From positions 3,088,501 through 3,152,500 of the forward strand of contig JAKCOZ010000041.1 of the NCBI GenBank assembly GCA_022605955.1: 64,000 nucleotides of DNA, read 5' to 3'. The notes under the pieces are model-generated. The model worked only from the letters and a program-made list of their open reading frames with translations. It was not told where the DNA came from and searched no databases. A program made the translations under genes and the position numbers. The stretch's first letter is position 1. Each line of letters begins with the position of its first letter. Source of the DNA: Rallus limicola (lineage: Eukaryota; Chordata; Aves; Gruiformes; Rallidae). Below, piece after piece: positions 26,501 through 36,219 of this stretch.

Positions 26501-29050
26501 TCTAGTAAAAATGCTCTCAGGGAGAGCAATGCCACTTGTAAAAAAAAAAAAACCCTCTAATTATTCCAGACAACTTATTAGCACTACCTGCTGCCACTCT
26601 AGCACCAAGTGCCTAGCAACCCACACCATGTTCTAGTGACCCACTCCCTTGGGCCAACACCTACCCTCTCTGCAATGTGCTGACCCTTTACATGACCTAT
26701 GACATACACACAACATGCAAAGGCACTTTCTGCAAGAACCAGGTCTCAGTGAGCATTATGCACCTACAGTTCCTCCTTGCTCTGTCCACATCTATCAGAA
26801 ACCAGATCAGCCTTCACAAAAGTTAACAACTTTGCTTAAATCCAAAAATTACAAAAATAAACATGTGGAAAAAGCATAGAGTTAGAACTAAAGATAATGC
26901 TGGACAGACAAAGAGAAAGCACACTAAAACAATAAATAACCTACACAAATCAGAAGACTGTGTCAGAAAAACACCAAAACATTCCTAGGAATAAAAGGCA
27001 GTAACAATGGGAATCACACTGAGCCAGTTAAAGCTTCTACTGATACAGGTATCATCTTTTATTCTACAGTCTTTTAAACAAACTAGAAGTGATCCTGCAG
27101 ACAGGGATTCTTGTGATAACTTAAAGAACTGCAGAGTTCAGAAACAGATCCTGACGTAAACACCCAGTGAAACAGCACAAAAGCACAGCCATGTGCAGAG
27201 TGCACTCTTATCAAAGTTTTGGCTAACACTGCTTTCTTACAGCACCCTGAACACACATTCTAGTGCCTAAAATAAACTGGGAAGAAGCCTCACTGCCACA
27301 AGATGATAAAACTTTGTTACATAACATCCATGCACAATTTCACAAGCACTAAACCTAACCTATAGCTTCACTGCAAACGTATTTTGCTGATATTCCAACA
27401 CTTAATACACCATGAAGGAAAGATTTAGTACAAAATGCAGGAAATTTAAGTACTGTTTGATAGGTTATTGTACTTTTCCCTTGAACACATGGGAAGAAGC
27501 CACCCATTAAAACCACCCTTTTTCAAGGGTCTCAAAGTAAGACAACTCTTAAGTTATTAGTCACCGACATGAGGCAACAGAAAATATTCACCTATCGTCA
27601 GCTAAAGTGGCCCAGGGAAAACTCACAAGATTCAGGAAGCAGTCCCGGGTTAGATTTTATCAGGGTGAATAAGAGACATTAACAGGCCCTGCTTATGAGT
27701 AAGCCGGGGCAGGAGGCAGAGTGGGGCCCGGCTGGGCAGGGAGGGCTGCCGGGGCAGCGGGGGGGAGGCAGCCCCTTACCTTTGTAGAGGTTGGTAACCG
27801 CAGTGGCGGCGTTCTGGAAAGGGACCCAGAGGGAGAGCCCCGGCTGCTGGCACACCCGGTCTGCAGGGAGGGAAGGACACACGCTGTTTATTTTGGAGTC
27901 ACCAACTCCGAACGGCCATGTTAGGTTTCGCCATTTTGTTCCACATTCCAAAGACAAGTCGGGATCAGGGCCGAGAAGGGCGGGCCGGCAGCGGGCCGGT
28001 CCCGGGCAGCGGGAGCGGCGGCGGCGCCCCCAGCCCGCCGGGGAAGAGCCCTGCCCAGCCCCCGCCCGCAGCCCCCGCCGCACAATGGGGCCGGCCCCTT
28101 ACTTCGCCATTTTGTCGGAAGCCTCTTCCCTGGGCTGGGCGACAGGAGCCGCCGCCGGCAGGGCCAGGCTTTCCGATCTGCCCCCGCCCTCCCCGCCCCC
28201 GGAGCCGGCCGCTGCCCAGGCGTTCGCAAGACTCGTCCTGGCCGACCGGGACCCTCGGCACGGCGCCCCCCATCGAAGCCGCTATCCGACGGAGCGCCCG
28301 GGCTCTCCGGGACCGGCAGGGCCCCTCCGGCCGCCCTCCTGGGCCAGCTCCACAGCCAGCCGCCTGTCTGGGCGAACCGGAGGGGGGGTTGGGGGGGGTG
28401 AGGGGGTGGGTGTGCGCAGGCCGGGCAGACGGAAGAGCCGGCCCAGCTGCTCCGCTGGAGGCCGCGAAGGGCGATGTCCGGGCCGCGGGTGCCCCTCACG
28501 CCATTTTGTTTTCCCGTCTGCCTCTATGGATGTTAGCGGAGCCCCTGGGCCGGAAGCCCCCTCCTCCTCCTGCCCAGGCCGCTCTCGCCGCCGCATCCCC
28601 TTTGTGATGCCGCGGCCCCAGTCCCATCCCACCCCACCCCGGGGGCTCCGCGGTCGCCCCGCACCTCAGCGCCCCCACACCTCTGTGCCCGGCCTTGGCC
28701 CCGAGCCCATCGCGCTCGGGCTCCACCGTCCGCCGAGGCCAGCCCCGCTCCAGCTGTATCCCCCGCTGGGGCCCGTCGCCGCCGCCGTCGCCACTCCCCC
28801 GCCCCGCCGCCGCCTTCCCGCAACGCTCACCCTTGTAGAGCTGCGCCACGGCGGTGGCCGAGTTCTGAAAAAGGTGCCAGAGCTTCTGCTGCTTATGCTC
28901 GGGCTGCGCCGCCGCCTCGTCCTGCAGCTCCGGAGCCAGCGCCTCCTCCTGCTCAGCCTCGGCCAGGCACTGCCGCTCCCACTTGCTGAACCAGTGCTCG
29001 GGCCCGTGCTCCTGGATCTCCGCCTCACCCTCTTCCTTCTTGTCCTCCAT
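14261..29050 (-). CDS. HAPSTR1: HAPSTR1 (C16orf72/TAPR1), complete four-exon gene
   Basis: The CDS is 29050..28831, 27860..27780, 23703..23428 and 14505..14261 on the minus strand: 220+81+276+245 = 822 nt, or 273 residues plus TAA. I recognise the product as HAPSTR1/C16orf72, whose human form is almost the same length. The family is known to form oligomers, bind the giant E3 ligase HUWE1 and tune nuclear stress and p53 responses. Visible features are an acidic N-terminus (1-56), two copies of an LWxxFQNxATAVxxLYK motif (57-73 and 84-100), a basic cluster KKRRRTIRR (130-138, possible nuclear signal), a Ser/Thr/Pro-rich linker (about 147-185) and a basic C-terminus ending RNRMI. The ATG has a strong context (A at -3, G at +4). 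An in-frame TAG lies 66 codons upstream with no ATG between. All three introns are phase 1 and GT-AG. There are no frameshifts or stops, so the gene looks functional. Confidence 0.97.
15041..15074. repeat. 17-bp tandem duplication in HAPSTR1 intron 3
   Basis: GGTATTATCAGAATTCA is present twice in tandem with no mismatch. Confidence 0.9.
19158..19715 (+). pseudogene. CR1 ORF2 reverse-transcriptase fragment in HAPSTR1 intron 3
   Basis: In one plus-strand frame the sequence reads [17 protein letters not shown], a typical GxPQGS reverse-transcriptase motif. It is followed in frame by [12 protein letters not shown], where CR1 normally has FADDT, so two residues of the box are changed although both Asp remain. 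It then reads [18 protein letters not shown] one-base loss near 19560 shifts the frame. Both ends are truncated, so this is a dead piece of the upstream part of CR1, antisense to HAPSTR1. Confidence 0.88.
23428..23703 (-). CDS. HAPSTR1: HAPSTR1 exon 3 (residues 101-192 plus 1 nt)
   Basis: The acceptor is CTTGCAG before AGAGTGTGG and the donor is GTAACA at 23427-23422. The exon encodes the conserved core: the segment [19 protein letters not shown], the basic cluster, [13 protein letters not shown], and a Ser/Thr-rich stretch running to REAIALH. Reading past the donor gives non-homologous sequence and soon a stop, which confirms the exon end. Confidence 0.96.
23704..27779 (-). other. HAPSTR1 intron 2 (4,076 nt)
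   Basis: It is AT-rich with one young antisense CR1 (25546-25930). The 5' end of the intron, next to exon 2, lies at the edge of the CpG island. Nothing else is recognised. Confidence 0.85.
25546..25930 (+). mobile_element. CR1 LINE fragment (subfamily I) in HAPSTR1 intron 2
   Basis: A 5'-truncated copy starting at AGCCTGGAGAAG and ending GGGATTTTATGATAA. It is nearly identical over its length to the copies at 2508 and 58938. It lies antisense to HAPSTR1. Confidence 0.92.
27780..27860 (-). CDS. HAPSTR1: HAPSTR1 exon 2 (81 nt, symmetric phase 1-1)
   Basis: The acceptor is CTGCAG immediately before ACCGGGTG, and the donor is GTAAGG at 27779-27774. The exon completes a split Asp codon (residue 74), encodes 26 residues from RVCQQPG to TNLYK (75-100), and leaves one G for the next codon. 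Because it is phase 1 at both ends and a multiple of three, skipping it would keep the frame. Its last 17 residues repeat the end of exon 1 (12 of 17 identical). Confidence 0.95.
27861..28830 (-). other. HAPSTR1 intron 1 (970 nt), CpG-rich
   Basis: It lies wholly within the CpG island. It contains three CAAAATGGCG-type YY1-like motifs on the gene strand and the G-rich tract at 28382. No repeat insertion is present, which fits a regulatory first intron. Confidence 0.85.
28382..28410 (+). other. G-rich tract with G-quadruplex potential in HAPSTR1 intron 1
   Basis: Runs of seven, eight, five and three G separated by short loops lie on the plus strand, inside intron 1 of the minus-strand gene. 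The G-rich strand is therefore the template and the transcript is C-rich here. It fits the classical four-run quadruplex pattern. Function is unknown. Confidence 0.5.
28831..29050 (-). CDS. HAPSTR1: HAPSTR1 exon 1, coding part (residues 1-73 plus 1 nt)
   Basis: The exon begins with [11 protein letters not shown] and ends ...[13 protein letters not shown] plus one G, followed by the donor GTGAGC at 28830-28825. It encodes the acidic, Gln/Glu-rich N-terminus and the first copy of the LWxxFQN motif. Base composition is very GC-rich because the exon lies in the CpG island. A 242-codon frame that includes this exon extends upstream only by using a GTG; the in-frame TAG at 29248-29246 closes it. 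Confidence 0.96.
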
Positions 29051-29247
29051 CCTCCAGCCGGCTCCCCGTTCCTCCTCGCCGCCGCGCAGGCCCGGCTCTA
29101 CCAGGCAGCCGCGCTCGCCTCCCCTCCGCAGCTGAGCCAGGCCTACCTCACCCCCATGCTCCCGGGCCCTGCCCGTCTCTCCGCCGGCTCCAAACACACT
29201 GAGCGCCGGCACCGCCCCGAGCACAGTAAAAGCCCGTCGGAGACGCT

Positions 29248-29700
29248 AAGAACGTGCTGCCGCCCAGCGCCCGCCTCCGCGTCCGACTGGTCACCGTTGC
29301 CCCGGCACTGCCGGTTTGAACGTCACCTCCGGCCCTCACTGGGCTGCCCGCACGCCCGTCAGGGGATACGTAGGGAAGACAGGCGAGCCCAAGCGATGAT
29401 TGGCTACCCCGTCACACACCCGTGCACAAACGTCGTCGGTCGCGGGACGCAGACGCGGTGGTTCCCTTCGCCGCCCTCGGCGCGGCTCAGCTCCTCCCCC
29501 TGGCGTGATGCGTTGGGCCTGGCGGCGGCTCCGCCCACCGACCCTCTCACCCCCCCACCGCTGCCGGGCCTGGGTCGCGGTCGCACGGGGCCTAAGGCGG
29601 CAGTTTGGGGGCCTGGAACGCTGCCGCGGCGCAACTGAGCGGGCCCGGGGGCAGGGCGGGGGTAGGACAGGTCTGCCATTTTGGCGCTGGGGCCTTCCCT
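29248..29700 (-). promoter_or_regulatory. HAPSTR1 core promoter region (inferred)
   Basis: On the gene strand there is a CCAAT box (GCCAAT, complement of 29399-29404). There is also a TGACGTT CRE-like half site near 29320 and an Sp1-like G/C box around 29654-29662. No TATA box is evident. By the usual spacing of CCAAT boxes, transcription may start somewhere around 29.25-29.35 kb, but no start site can be read from sequence alone. Confidence 0.5.
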
Positions 29701-30606
29701 AAGCGGGGTAAGGCGTTGCCCCGCCTCTGGCTTCTCCCGTAGCCGCCGCCAGCGGGGCCGAATCCCAGCAGGCAGCAGCCAGCCGCCGCGCTACCCACCC
29801 GAGGGGCAGATATTCACCCGAGAGGTGGTTTCGTCCGCCCGACCTGCGGCCGAGACCGGGGCCGGGCCTGGGGGAAAATGGCTGCCGCGCAGGCCCGAGC
29901 CAGGCCCCAGCGCTTGGGCCGGGAGGTGTCTGCCGGGAGTGTGCAAACCCTGGCGATCCCGTTCCTGCCGTGCCTACGCTTGTGTTATTTGCCATTTCTT
30001 GTATTCGCACTGTATCAGGCAAAATCCCACCGAACAGATGGACCTTACAGCTTCTTTCACTGTGTTTCAAGCGCTCGCTTTTACCTCACAGCCTCTTGAA
30101 AATGCTGCTGTGGAAATCATCTTCCTCGGTACTTCAGCCTCGGTGCTGCTTTCAATCAAAGCAAATGTGCCCCCCAAGCCAGCCCAGGAACTGGTGTGGA
30201 AATGCCCATCAGCTGGCAAGCACCTCAGTTGCCCTCTCTGTAAACCACTCCTACCTCCTGATTTTCGTTGCTCTAGCACAAAGAGTGGATCTGTCTGCAG
30301 GTGGCTTTGCATCTACCATCTGCTGTCTGCAATGCTGCTGCTGCTGCATGTGCACAGCCGGGTTGCAGGTAGCTCTTCTGTGTTGCTAAACTGGTACACA
30401 TAGAGGCCGGTGTGCCCATCCCACTCAAACCCACTGGATGTTAGAAACACAAGCTTTATGGACTGTTGCCTCCTCTGATTGTTACTCAGTCCATACTTGT
30501 TTCCATGTTCAACTTGGATCTTCATACAACTTCTTAAAACATAGGGGAATTCAAGCCTAAAACATATGTAGTGGGGAAAGAGATGGTAGGAGGAAACAGA
30601 AATGTT

Positions 30607-30622
30607 GGGGGGGGGGGGGGGG
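30607..30622 (+). repeat. Poly-G run of 16
   Basis: An uninterrupted run of 16 G downstream of the CpG island. It is a likely site of length variation and of sequencing error. Confidence 0.85.
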
Positions 30623-30878
30623 AGAGGTTAGCCTTTAAGGACAATCAGAAGCTAAAACTGCAGGCTACTGTATTTCCTAGACCACCTAGACTATCTGCTA
30701 GGGACCTCCTGCTTGTGGATATGCTATGCTATGTGAGTAGAGAGGATGAGAGTATCCATACCTCTGTAAACGTTCTTAAACTGAAGCCAGGGCATTGACT
30801 TTTTAGTATATACTTCATAAGGCTAATGCATCTACCCAAAGGCATGGATGCTCTGATCCTTTCTAGTCTGATCCTTAT

Positions 30879-30908
30879 TTAAGGTTATGAACTTTAAGGT
30901 TATGAACT
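30879..30908. repeat. 15-bp tandem duplication
   Basis: TTAAGGTTATGAACT is present twice in tandem without mismatch. Confidence 0.85.
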
Positions 30909-32745
30909 TCAGCACATTTAGGAGTAGTCCTAAACTGTTAGAAATTTGCAAAGATGGCAAAGAAAATAATATTTTTTTTAAAAATCTTGAAATTAAATGA
31001 AAATTTGGCTTGTCAGCCATATATTGATCTGTGGGCCAGTGAGTATATATAGATATATACATGGATTTTTCTCCTGTGCATCTGTTTTACAGAAAACAAA
31101 AATCAGAAGAGTAAACTATCTTCTCCATCAAATAAGATTCCTTACAAACTACCTACAAGTTTGAAAAGTTCATTCCTTGTGTTCTTAAATTGTTTCAATA
31201 TTGAGAGGCATCAAATGGGAATGTGTGATGGGCTTGTGTTCGAGTACTTCTCCTGTAAATAGGGCACTCGAATCCCATCTCCTGTAGCAAAAGATGTGCA
31301 GAGATGCTCTTGGTGGGCTTTGCAAACGCTCTCTGTAAGATCTGACATCAGAAGTTACTGCATGGAGCTTGATTAGGAGGGGACATGGCTGGGGTTTTGT
31401 GTACCACACATCTGTTTTTCTGAATATTTCAAAAGAGTTGTGTAACGTTGGCAACTGTGAAATAAACAGTTGATTACTGCAACACAATGTAACGTTAGTC
31501 ATGATTTATCAAGCACACAGCCCTGAAACTCAGCTGTGACTGATGCCCATTCAGTATAAATCAAGCAGGGAGTTGTATCACATCACCAGGTAACCCTGGG
31601 TGAGAGCATAGCACCTGCATTTCCTGGTTTAATTGGGAGCAACCTGGCTACACCTAGTTCTCACAAATATCTACAGCCAGTAGAAACCTTAAATTTGAAG
31701 AAAGCTGTTTTCCTTTTTGTTCCAAGTGGGGTGGGTAACGTTGGCACTGTTCTGTCAATTGTTTTTTACAGTTTTCTGAAGAGACCAATTTCTGGAATAG
31801 AGTGGAGAAGCTTAGTGGGGCTGAGAACTGGGACAGTGACATTTAAAATTAGAAAACTTACACCATTTTTGATAGAATTAAGAACTTTTTAACTTGGTGT
31901 ACAGGCATCTTTGTGCTACCTGGAGATAAGAGGGTATTAGGGACCTGGGGAAGGAGTCACACGTTTTCTGGGACTGGAAGAATAATGTAGCAAAGGAATC
32001 CTGCAAGTAGTGAAGGAGCATTAAGTGGAGAATGAAGACATTTCTTGGGTAAGCTGTGGAGGGGGCAGGAAATGAGGGAAGAATAAGGAACCAAAGCACC
32101 ATATGCAAAAACCCCTTAACACACCCAAGCTTTCTTCTCCCTAGGATGCTTAGTGCCTGTATCCTCTGAGCAATACTGACTCACTGTAGAATCCCCCTGC
32201 CCCAGTAAACAGAGAGTGAACATCATGCTGATCCACACTGACCTGCCATCAGTGGCCTGGAACAAACACAACTCTGCTGGTTTGGGTTGTTATAAGGGAC
32301 TTGTTGGCCAGAGTGAAATGCAGAAAGATTAGGAGATCAGTGAAATCTCTGCAGTGAGTGTGGCATCTGAGTAATCTTGGTGCTTTGCCTCTTAATTTCC
32401 CCCATGGGAACACTATAGTGATGAGACCAGTGTGGCATCCCCAGTCTCAGGGGAGATAATTACTGGAGTATGATGAGCTAACTGTCAAAGGCTCTGCAGG
32501 CTTCTCTTAGTCCCTTATGCAGACTCTTACCAAGAGTTTAATTTAATGATAAATAAAGGAAAACATTTCTACATAGGAAAATATTAAATTGGAGGAAGAG
32601 GAGGGATTACTGATAATGCAAAGTGAACACTAACATTTTAAAATATTTGAGTGTGTAGATGGTTAAATACAGACCTGAAATGTTTTCTCAGTGCTGTAGC
32701 CAAATGTGGGGATCTGTGGACAAGAGAACGTTCATGATAGTTTAA

Positions 32746-32770
32746 GATAATGGAGGAACTGAAGGGAGCA
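32746..32770 (+). repeat. Left copy of 25-bp direct repeat (candidate target-site duplication)
   Basis: It is identical to 33338-33362. Its last three bases may overlap the CR1 5' junction. Confidence 0.85.
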
Positions 32771-33340
32771 TCAAGAGGAGTGTGGGCAGCAGGTCACAGG
32801 AGGGGATCCTCCCCCTCTGCTCTGCCCTGCTCAGGCCCCACCTGGAGTCTTGTGTCCAGTGCTGGGCTCCCTGGGATCAAACAGCCAGGGATCTCCTGGA
32901 GAGAGTCCAGAGGAGGCTCTGGAGATGCTGAAGGGCCTGGAGCATCTCCCCTGTGAGGAAAGGCTGAGGGAGCTGGGGCTGTTCAGCCTGGAGAGAAGAA
33001 GACTAAGGGGGGACCTTCTTCATGTTTATCAGTATCTGAAGGATGGGATGCAGGGGAAATGGGCAGCCCCTTGTCAGTGCCTGTGGGGACAGGACAAGGG
33101 GCAATGGCTGCAAGTTGGAGCCTAGGAAGTTCCCCCCCAAGCTGGGGCAGAACTTTTCCCCAGTGAGGGTGAGGGAGCCCTGGGCCAGGCTGCCCAGGGG
33201 GGTGTGGAGTCTCCATCTCTGGAGAGATTCCAGCCCCGTCTGGACGCCGCCCTGTGCACTATGAGCTGGGGAGCTGCTTTGGCAGGGGGTTGGACCCCAG
33301 GAGCTCTCCAGCTCCCTTCCAACCCCTGGCATTCTGGGAT
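32768..33340 (+). mobile_element. CR1 LINE (subfamily II) flanked by a perfect 25-bp direct repeat
   Basis: The CR1 body runs from GCATCAAGAGGAG to ACCCCTGGCATTCTGGGAT. The flanks carry an identical 25-mer, 32746-32770 and 33338-33362, beginning GATAATGGAGG and ending AAGGGAGCA. The related copy at 55599 lacks this 25-mer at the equivalent place, so it is not part of CR1. Confidence 0.92.
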
Positions 33341-33362
33341 AATGGAGGAACTGAAGGGAGCA
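33338..33362 (+). repeat. Right copy of 25-bp direct repeat (candidate target-site duplication)
   Basis: It is identical to 32746-32770. Its first three bases (GAT) may overlap the CR1 3' terminus ATTCTGGGAT. Confidence 0.85.
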
Positions 33363-34398
33363 GGTCTTCAATTCACCAAAGAGGCAAAAAAAACCAGATC
33401 AGAGTGACAGTATTTTCATTCCACCGTTGTGTCCTTTGGACTCAGACTGTAGGTATGCCAGCCTCCAAAAAAGCAGGTCAGCAGGGAGGGAAATTACCTA
33501 GCTGGAAACTGGAATGTTTCTCAGGCAAGTTTTCAGCCCAAGTAGTAAGCATAAGCAAGCAGCAGGTACCTATGAGAAGCCTGGCTTACAGAGAGCAGCA
33601 GTGCACTGTTGCAGAGCAGATAATTGAGCCTGGTATCAATGGTATCAGTTGGACTTTTGTGTATATTGACTTGTTACTGCTGTTCCCCACTGAAAAGCTT
33701 GAAGATAGAGCACCCTTACTGGAAACACTTGCATGGGAATGGCAGAGAAACAGATTTACAAGAGGCCTTTGGCATCAATGTGTGAGTGGTTGGTATATTC
33801 TCAAAAGCTTAATATTCTCTTGGAATATGGGAAGCAGAAAATAAAGGAGAGAAGGTAAAAGGATTTCTTTCCCTGTCTGTGTTCCTGGGAAAAGGTGTGT
33901 TCTGAAGCCCTGTAAAAAGGCTGAGTGGGGGTTTGGATTTGAAAATGTGGATAACCTAAAATAAAAAAGGAACGTTGCAACAGTCTGCACCCCTCTAGCA
34001 ATTTCCTGGGAGCACTTTAGTAGCAACACATCTAGCACTGTGATCAAAATACTGTCACAGAGAAGCAACTTGAAACTATATAATTCAAGCTTGGTCCATT
34101 TATTTTTGCCTGAAACAGAGATCCAGAGATTTTTTTGCCCCAAAAGCTGTGCTTAAGATGGGAAAGAAAACACTTTGACACTGTGGGGGCAAAAGATGCT
34201 CAAAAACCTCATGTCAGGGCTCTGAGAGCAAAATCATTACACAATCCAGAGAAGGAACAAGACCTCCCTTTGCCTGAAGGACTACCTGACTGCACTGAGG
34301 TGCAGATCCTCTATGTGTAAATTCAAATTCCACCAAAAAGAGTGGCAGACATAGTTTTCAGTGTAACTGGGTAGTACCTTACTACATATTTGGACAGA

Positions 34399-35219
34399 TG
34401 ACAGGGAGCAGAGATCCCACCTGCAGCCTGTGGAGAGGCCCCATGCTGGAGCAGGGGGAGACACACAGAAGATGCTGTGACCCATGTTGGATCAAGCCTC
34501 TGCCAGCACTTGCAGCCCATGGGCAGCAACAGAGATGAGGAAAAGGGGCACATTCTAGAGCAGGTTGGTTGGGGGAGCTTGTGACCCCGTGGGGGACCAG
34601 GCTGGAGCAGTCTGGGCCTCAGAGACTAAGAGACATTCAGTGATCTGTGACTGCACCCGCAGCAGTGACCCACACTGGGGCAGCTGGGGAAGAGCTGAAG
34701 CCCTGTGGGAAAGGACTCAGGTTGGAGAAGTTTGGGAACGGCTGTCTGCCCTGGCTGGGACCTCAGGGTGCAGCAGGGGAAGGGGGTGAGGAATGAATGC
34801 CCCCACTGGCTAAGAAGGAAGACAACTCATGAGGAACTGCCTGACACCCCCATTCCCCCAGTCCCTGCCCCTCCCTGTGCCACAGTGGGGGGAGAAGGGA
34901 GCAAAATCCTGACTGAAGTGCAGGCTGCTGAGAAGGGAGGGCTGGGGGGAGCTGCTTTGAGATCTGGTCCCACTTCTCATCCCCCGACTCTGGTGTCACT
35001 GGGGGTGCAGGGCAGGGCCAGCAAGCAGAGAGTTTCCTTTCCTTTCTTCTGTGCTGAGTCTGTTCTGCCCGTGATGCTGACTGTGGAATGATCTCTCCCT
35101 GGCCTCATCTCCACTCCCCAGCCTCTCAATAGATATTTCCTCCCCTGTCCAGCTGAGAAGGGCAGTGGTAGAGCAGCTTTGGTGGGTGTCTGGCCTCCAG
35201 CAAGGCTCAAACCACCACA
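34399..35219 (-). mobile_element. Probable solo LTR of an endogenous retrovirus, copy 1
   Basis: On the minus strand it begins TGTGGTGGTTTGAGCC and stays similar to 42105-42999 for about 820 bp. A shorter piece of the same family is at 36087. The TGTGG start, about 0.8-0.9 kb length and absence of any coding frame suggest a solo LTR. No gag, pol or env sequence is next to it. The class is not certain; an ERVL-like bird LTR is my guess. Confidence 0.55.
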
Positions 35220-35269
35220 TCTTGAAGGTCTTTTCCAGCTTGATGATTCTATGATTCTGTGATCCTGTG
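35220..35269 (+). mobile_element. CR1 3' tail only (about 50 bp)
   Basis: The sequence TTGAAGGTCTTTTCCAGC is followed by ATGATTCTATGATTCTGTGATCCTGTG, the CR1 3' terminus with three ATTCTRTGAT-like units. It directly abuts the right end of LTR copy 1. The rest of this CR1 is not seen on the other side of the LTR. Confidence 0.7.
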
Positions 35270-36086
35270 CATGAGCAGACAACTATTCCTACTCATAAGA
35301 CAACCTTCTTAATCTCTATGTAAGCTGGTAGCTCTGGTGTCAGTAGTAAGACAGACAGATCTCAAAGCTAAATCCAGTTTAGGAGCTTGTGCTATGGGCA
35401 GTGTAACTGTTGGACCAATGTGGAAATTTTTGTCCCTAATTAAATCCCAAAGCCACGTCCAAGGCTGCAGGAGAAACAATATCCAATAAGCTCTGATTGC
35501 CACAGGTTAAAGTCTGACTGTAAACTATCTTAATCACCTTCTGCAGATCCACGACTGGCCTGTAAAACAAAACAGCTGAAAGACTGGAAGGAAAGAAAGC
35601 TACATTGAGGGGGGTCATCTAGGTGAAGTTTCTTTTGCTTGCAGAGTAGATTACTTGCTCTAGTGCCTTCATGAGACGGGGGGGCCAAGGTTTTTTAAGA
35701 ATCCTTAAAGTATAATTGAAAGTAGAAGCTCTCCATGCGACCTGGTGGTGTGATGTTGGGACATTTGGCACAATGCTAATTGCTACAGCTGGTGGGCACT
35801 TCAGCCCTTGCTGTCCTTCATTAGTTGAAGGAGCAGCAGGATGCCAAAGGCCTACAGTAGGTTGCCTCTTTGCTCCCAAAGGCCGTTATGAATCACTTCA
35901 GCATTTACCTCCCCTCTTTTTTTAGAGCATCACAGACTATAGAAGTTAGTTTGCTCTATCTGTCTTTGCAGAGTGTTTTAGAATCACAGATTGCAAAAGT
36001 GTTTCTTAAGTTAGGCCTGTGTTCAGATTTTTTTGTTCCTAGGTAGAAATGTCCCATTGCAATAGCAGTATGTCACAGTTGCCAGC

Positions 36087-36219
36087 TGTGGTGGTTTGAC
36101 CATGGCTGGAGGCCAGACACCCACCAAAGCTGCTCTATCATTGCCCTTCTCAGCTGGACACAGGAGGAAATATCTATTAAAAGGCTCAGGAGTGGAGATA
36201 AGGCCAGGGAGAGATCATT
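36087..36219 (+). mobile_element. Probable ERV LTR fragment, copy 3 (inverted relative to copies 1 and 2)
   Basis: It starts TGTGGTGGTTTGACCATGG and matches the first about 135 bp of the family, through GAGAGATCATTCC. There it is interrupted by the 3' end of a minus-strand CR1. The remainder of the LTR is not found beyond that CR1. Confidence 0.6.

Larger units (their letters stand above)
27690..29950. promoter_or_regulatory. CpG island over the HAPSTR1 promoter, exon 1, intron 1 and exon 2
   Basis: Base composition switches sharply from AT-rich DNA on both sides to dense GC with many CpG dinucleotides. The island covers the start codon, all of intron 1 (970 nt) and exon 2, and continues about 900 bp upstream of the ATG. 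Such an island is typical of a broadly expressed housekeeping promoter. The boundaries are by eye. Confidence 0.85.
30000..32745. other. Intergenic DNA upstream of HAPSTR1
   Basis: It grades from the edge of the CpG island into AT-rich unique sequence. Apart from the poly-G run and the 15-bp duplication I see no feature. A 240-codon plus-strand frame from 29681 has no recognisable homology. Confidence 0.55.

Noticed and set aside
28496..29224. A 242-codon minus-strand frame that would extend HAPSTR1 at both ends
   Set aside because: Upstream of 29050 it has only a GTG, with a TAG at 29248-29246. Downstream of 28831 it reads through a clear splice donor into intron 1. Only 29050-28831 is coding.
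27791..29638. A 615-codon plus-strand open frame across the CpG island
   Set aside because: It starts at a TTG, is antisense to HAPSTR1 exons 1 and 2, and is rich in Pro, Arg and Ala as expected for a GC-rich strand lacking stops. No domain is recognisable.
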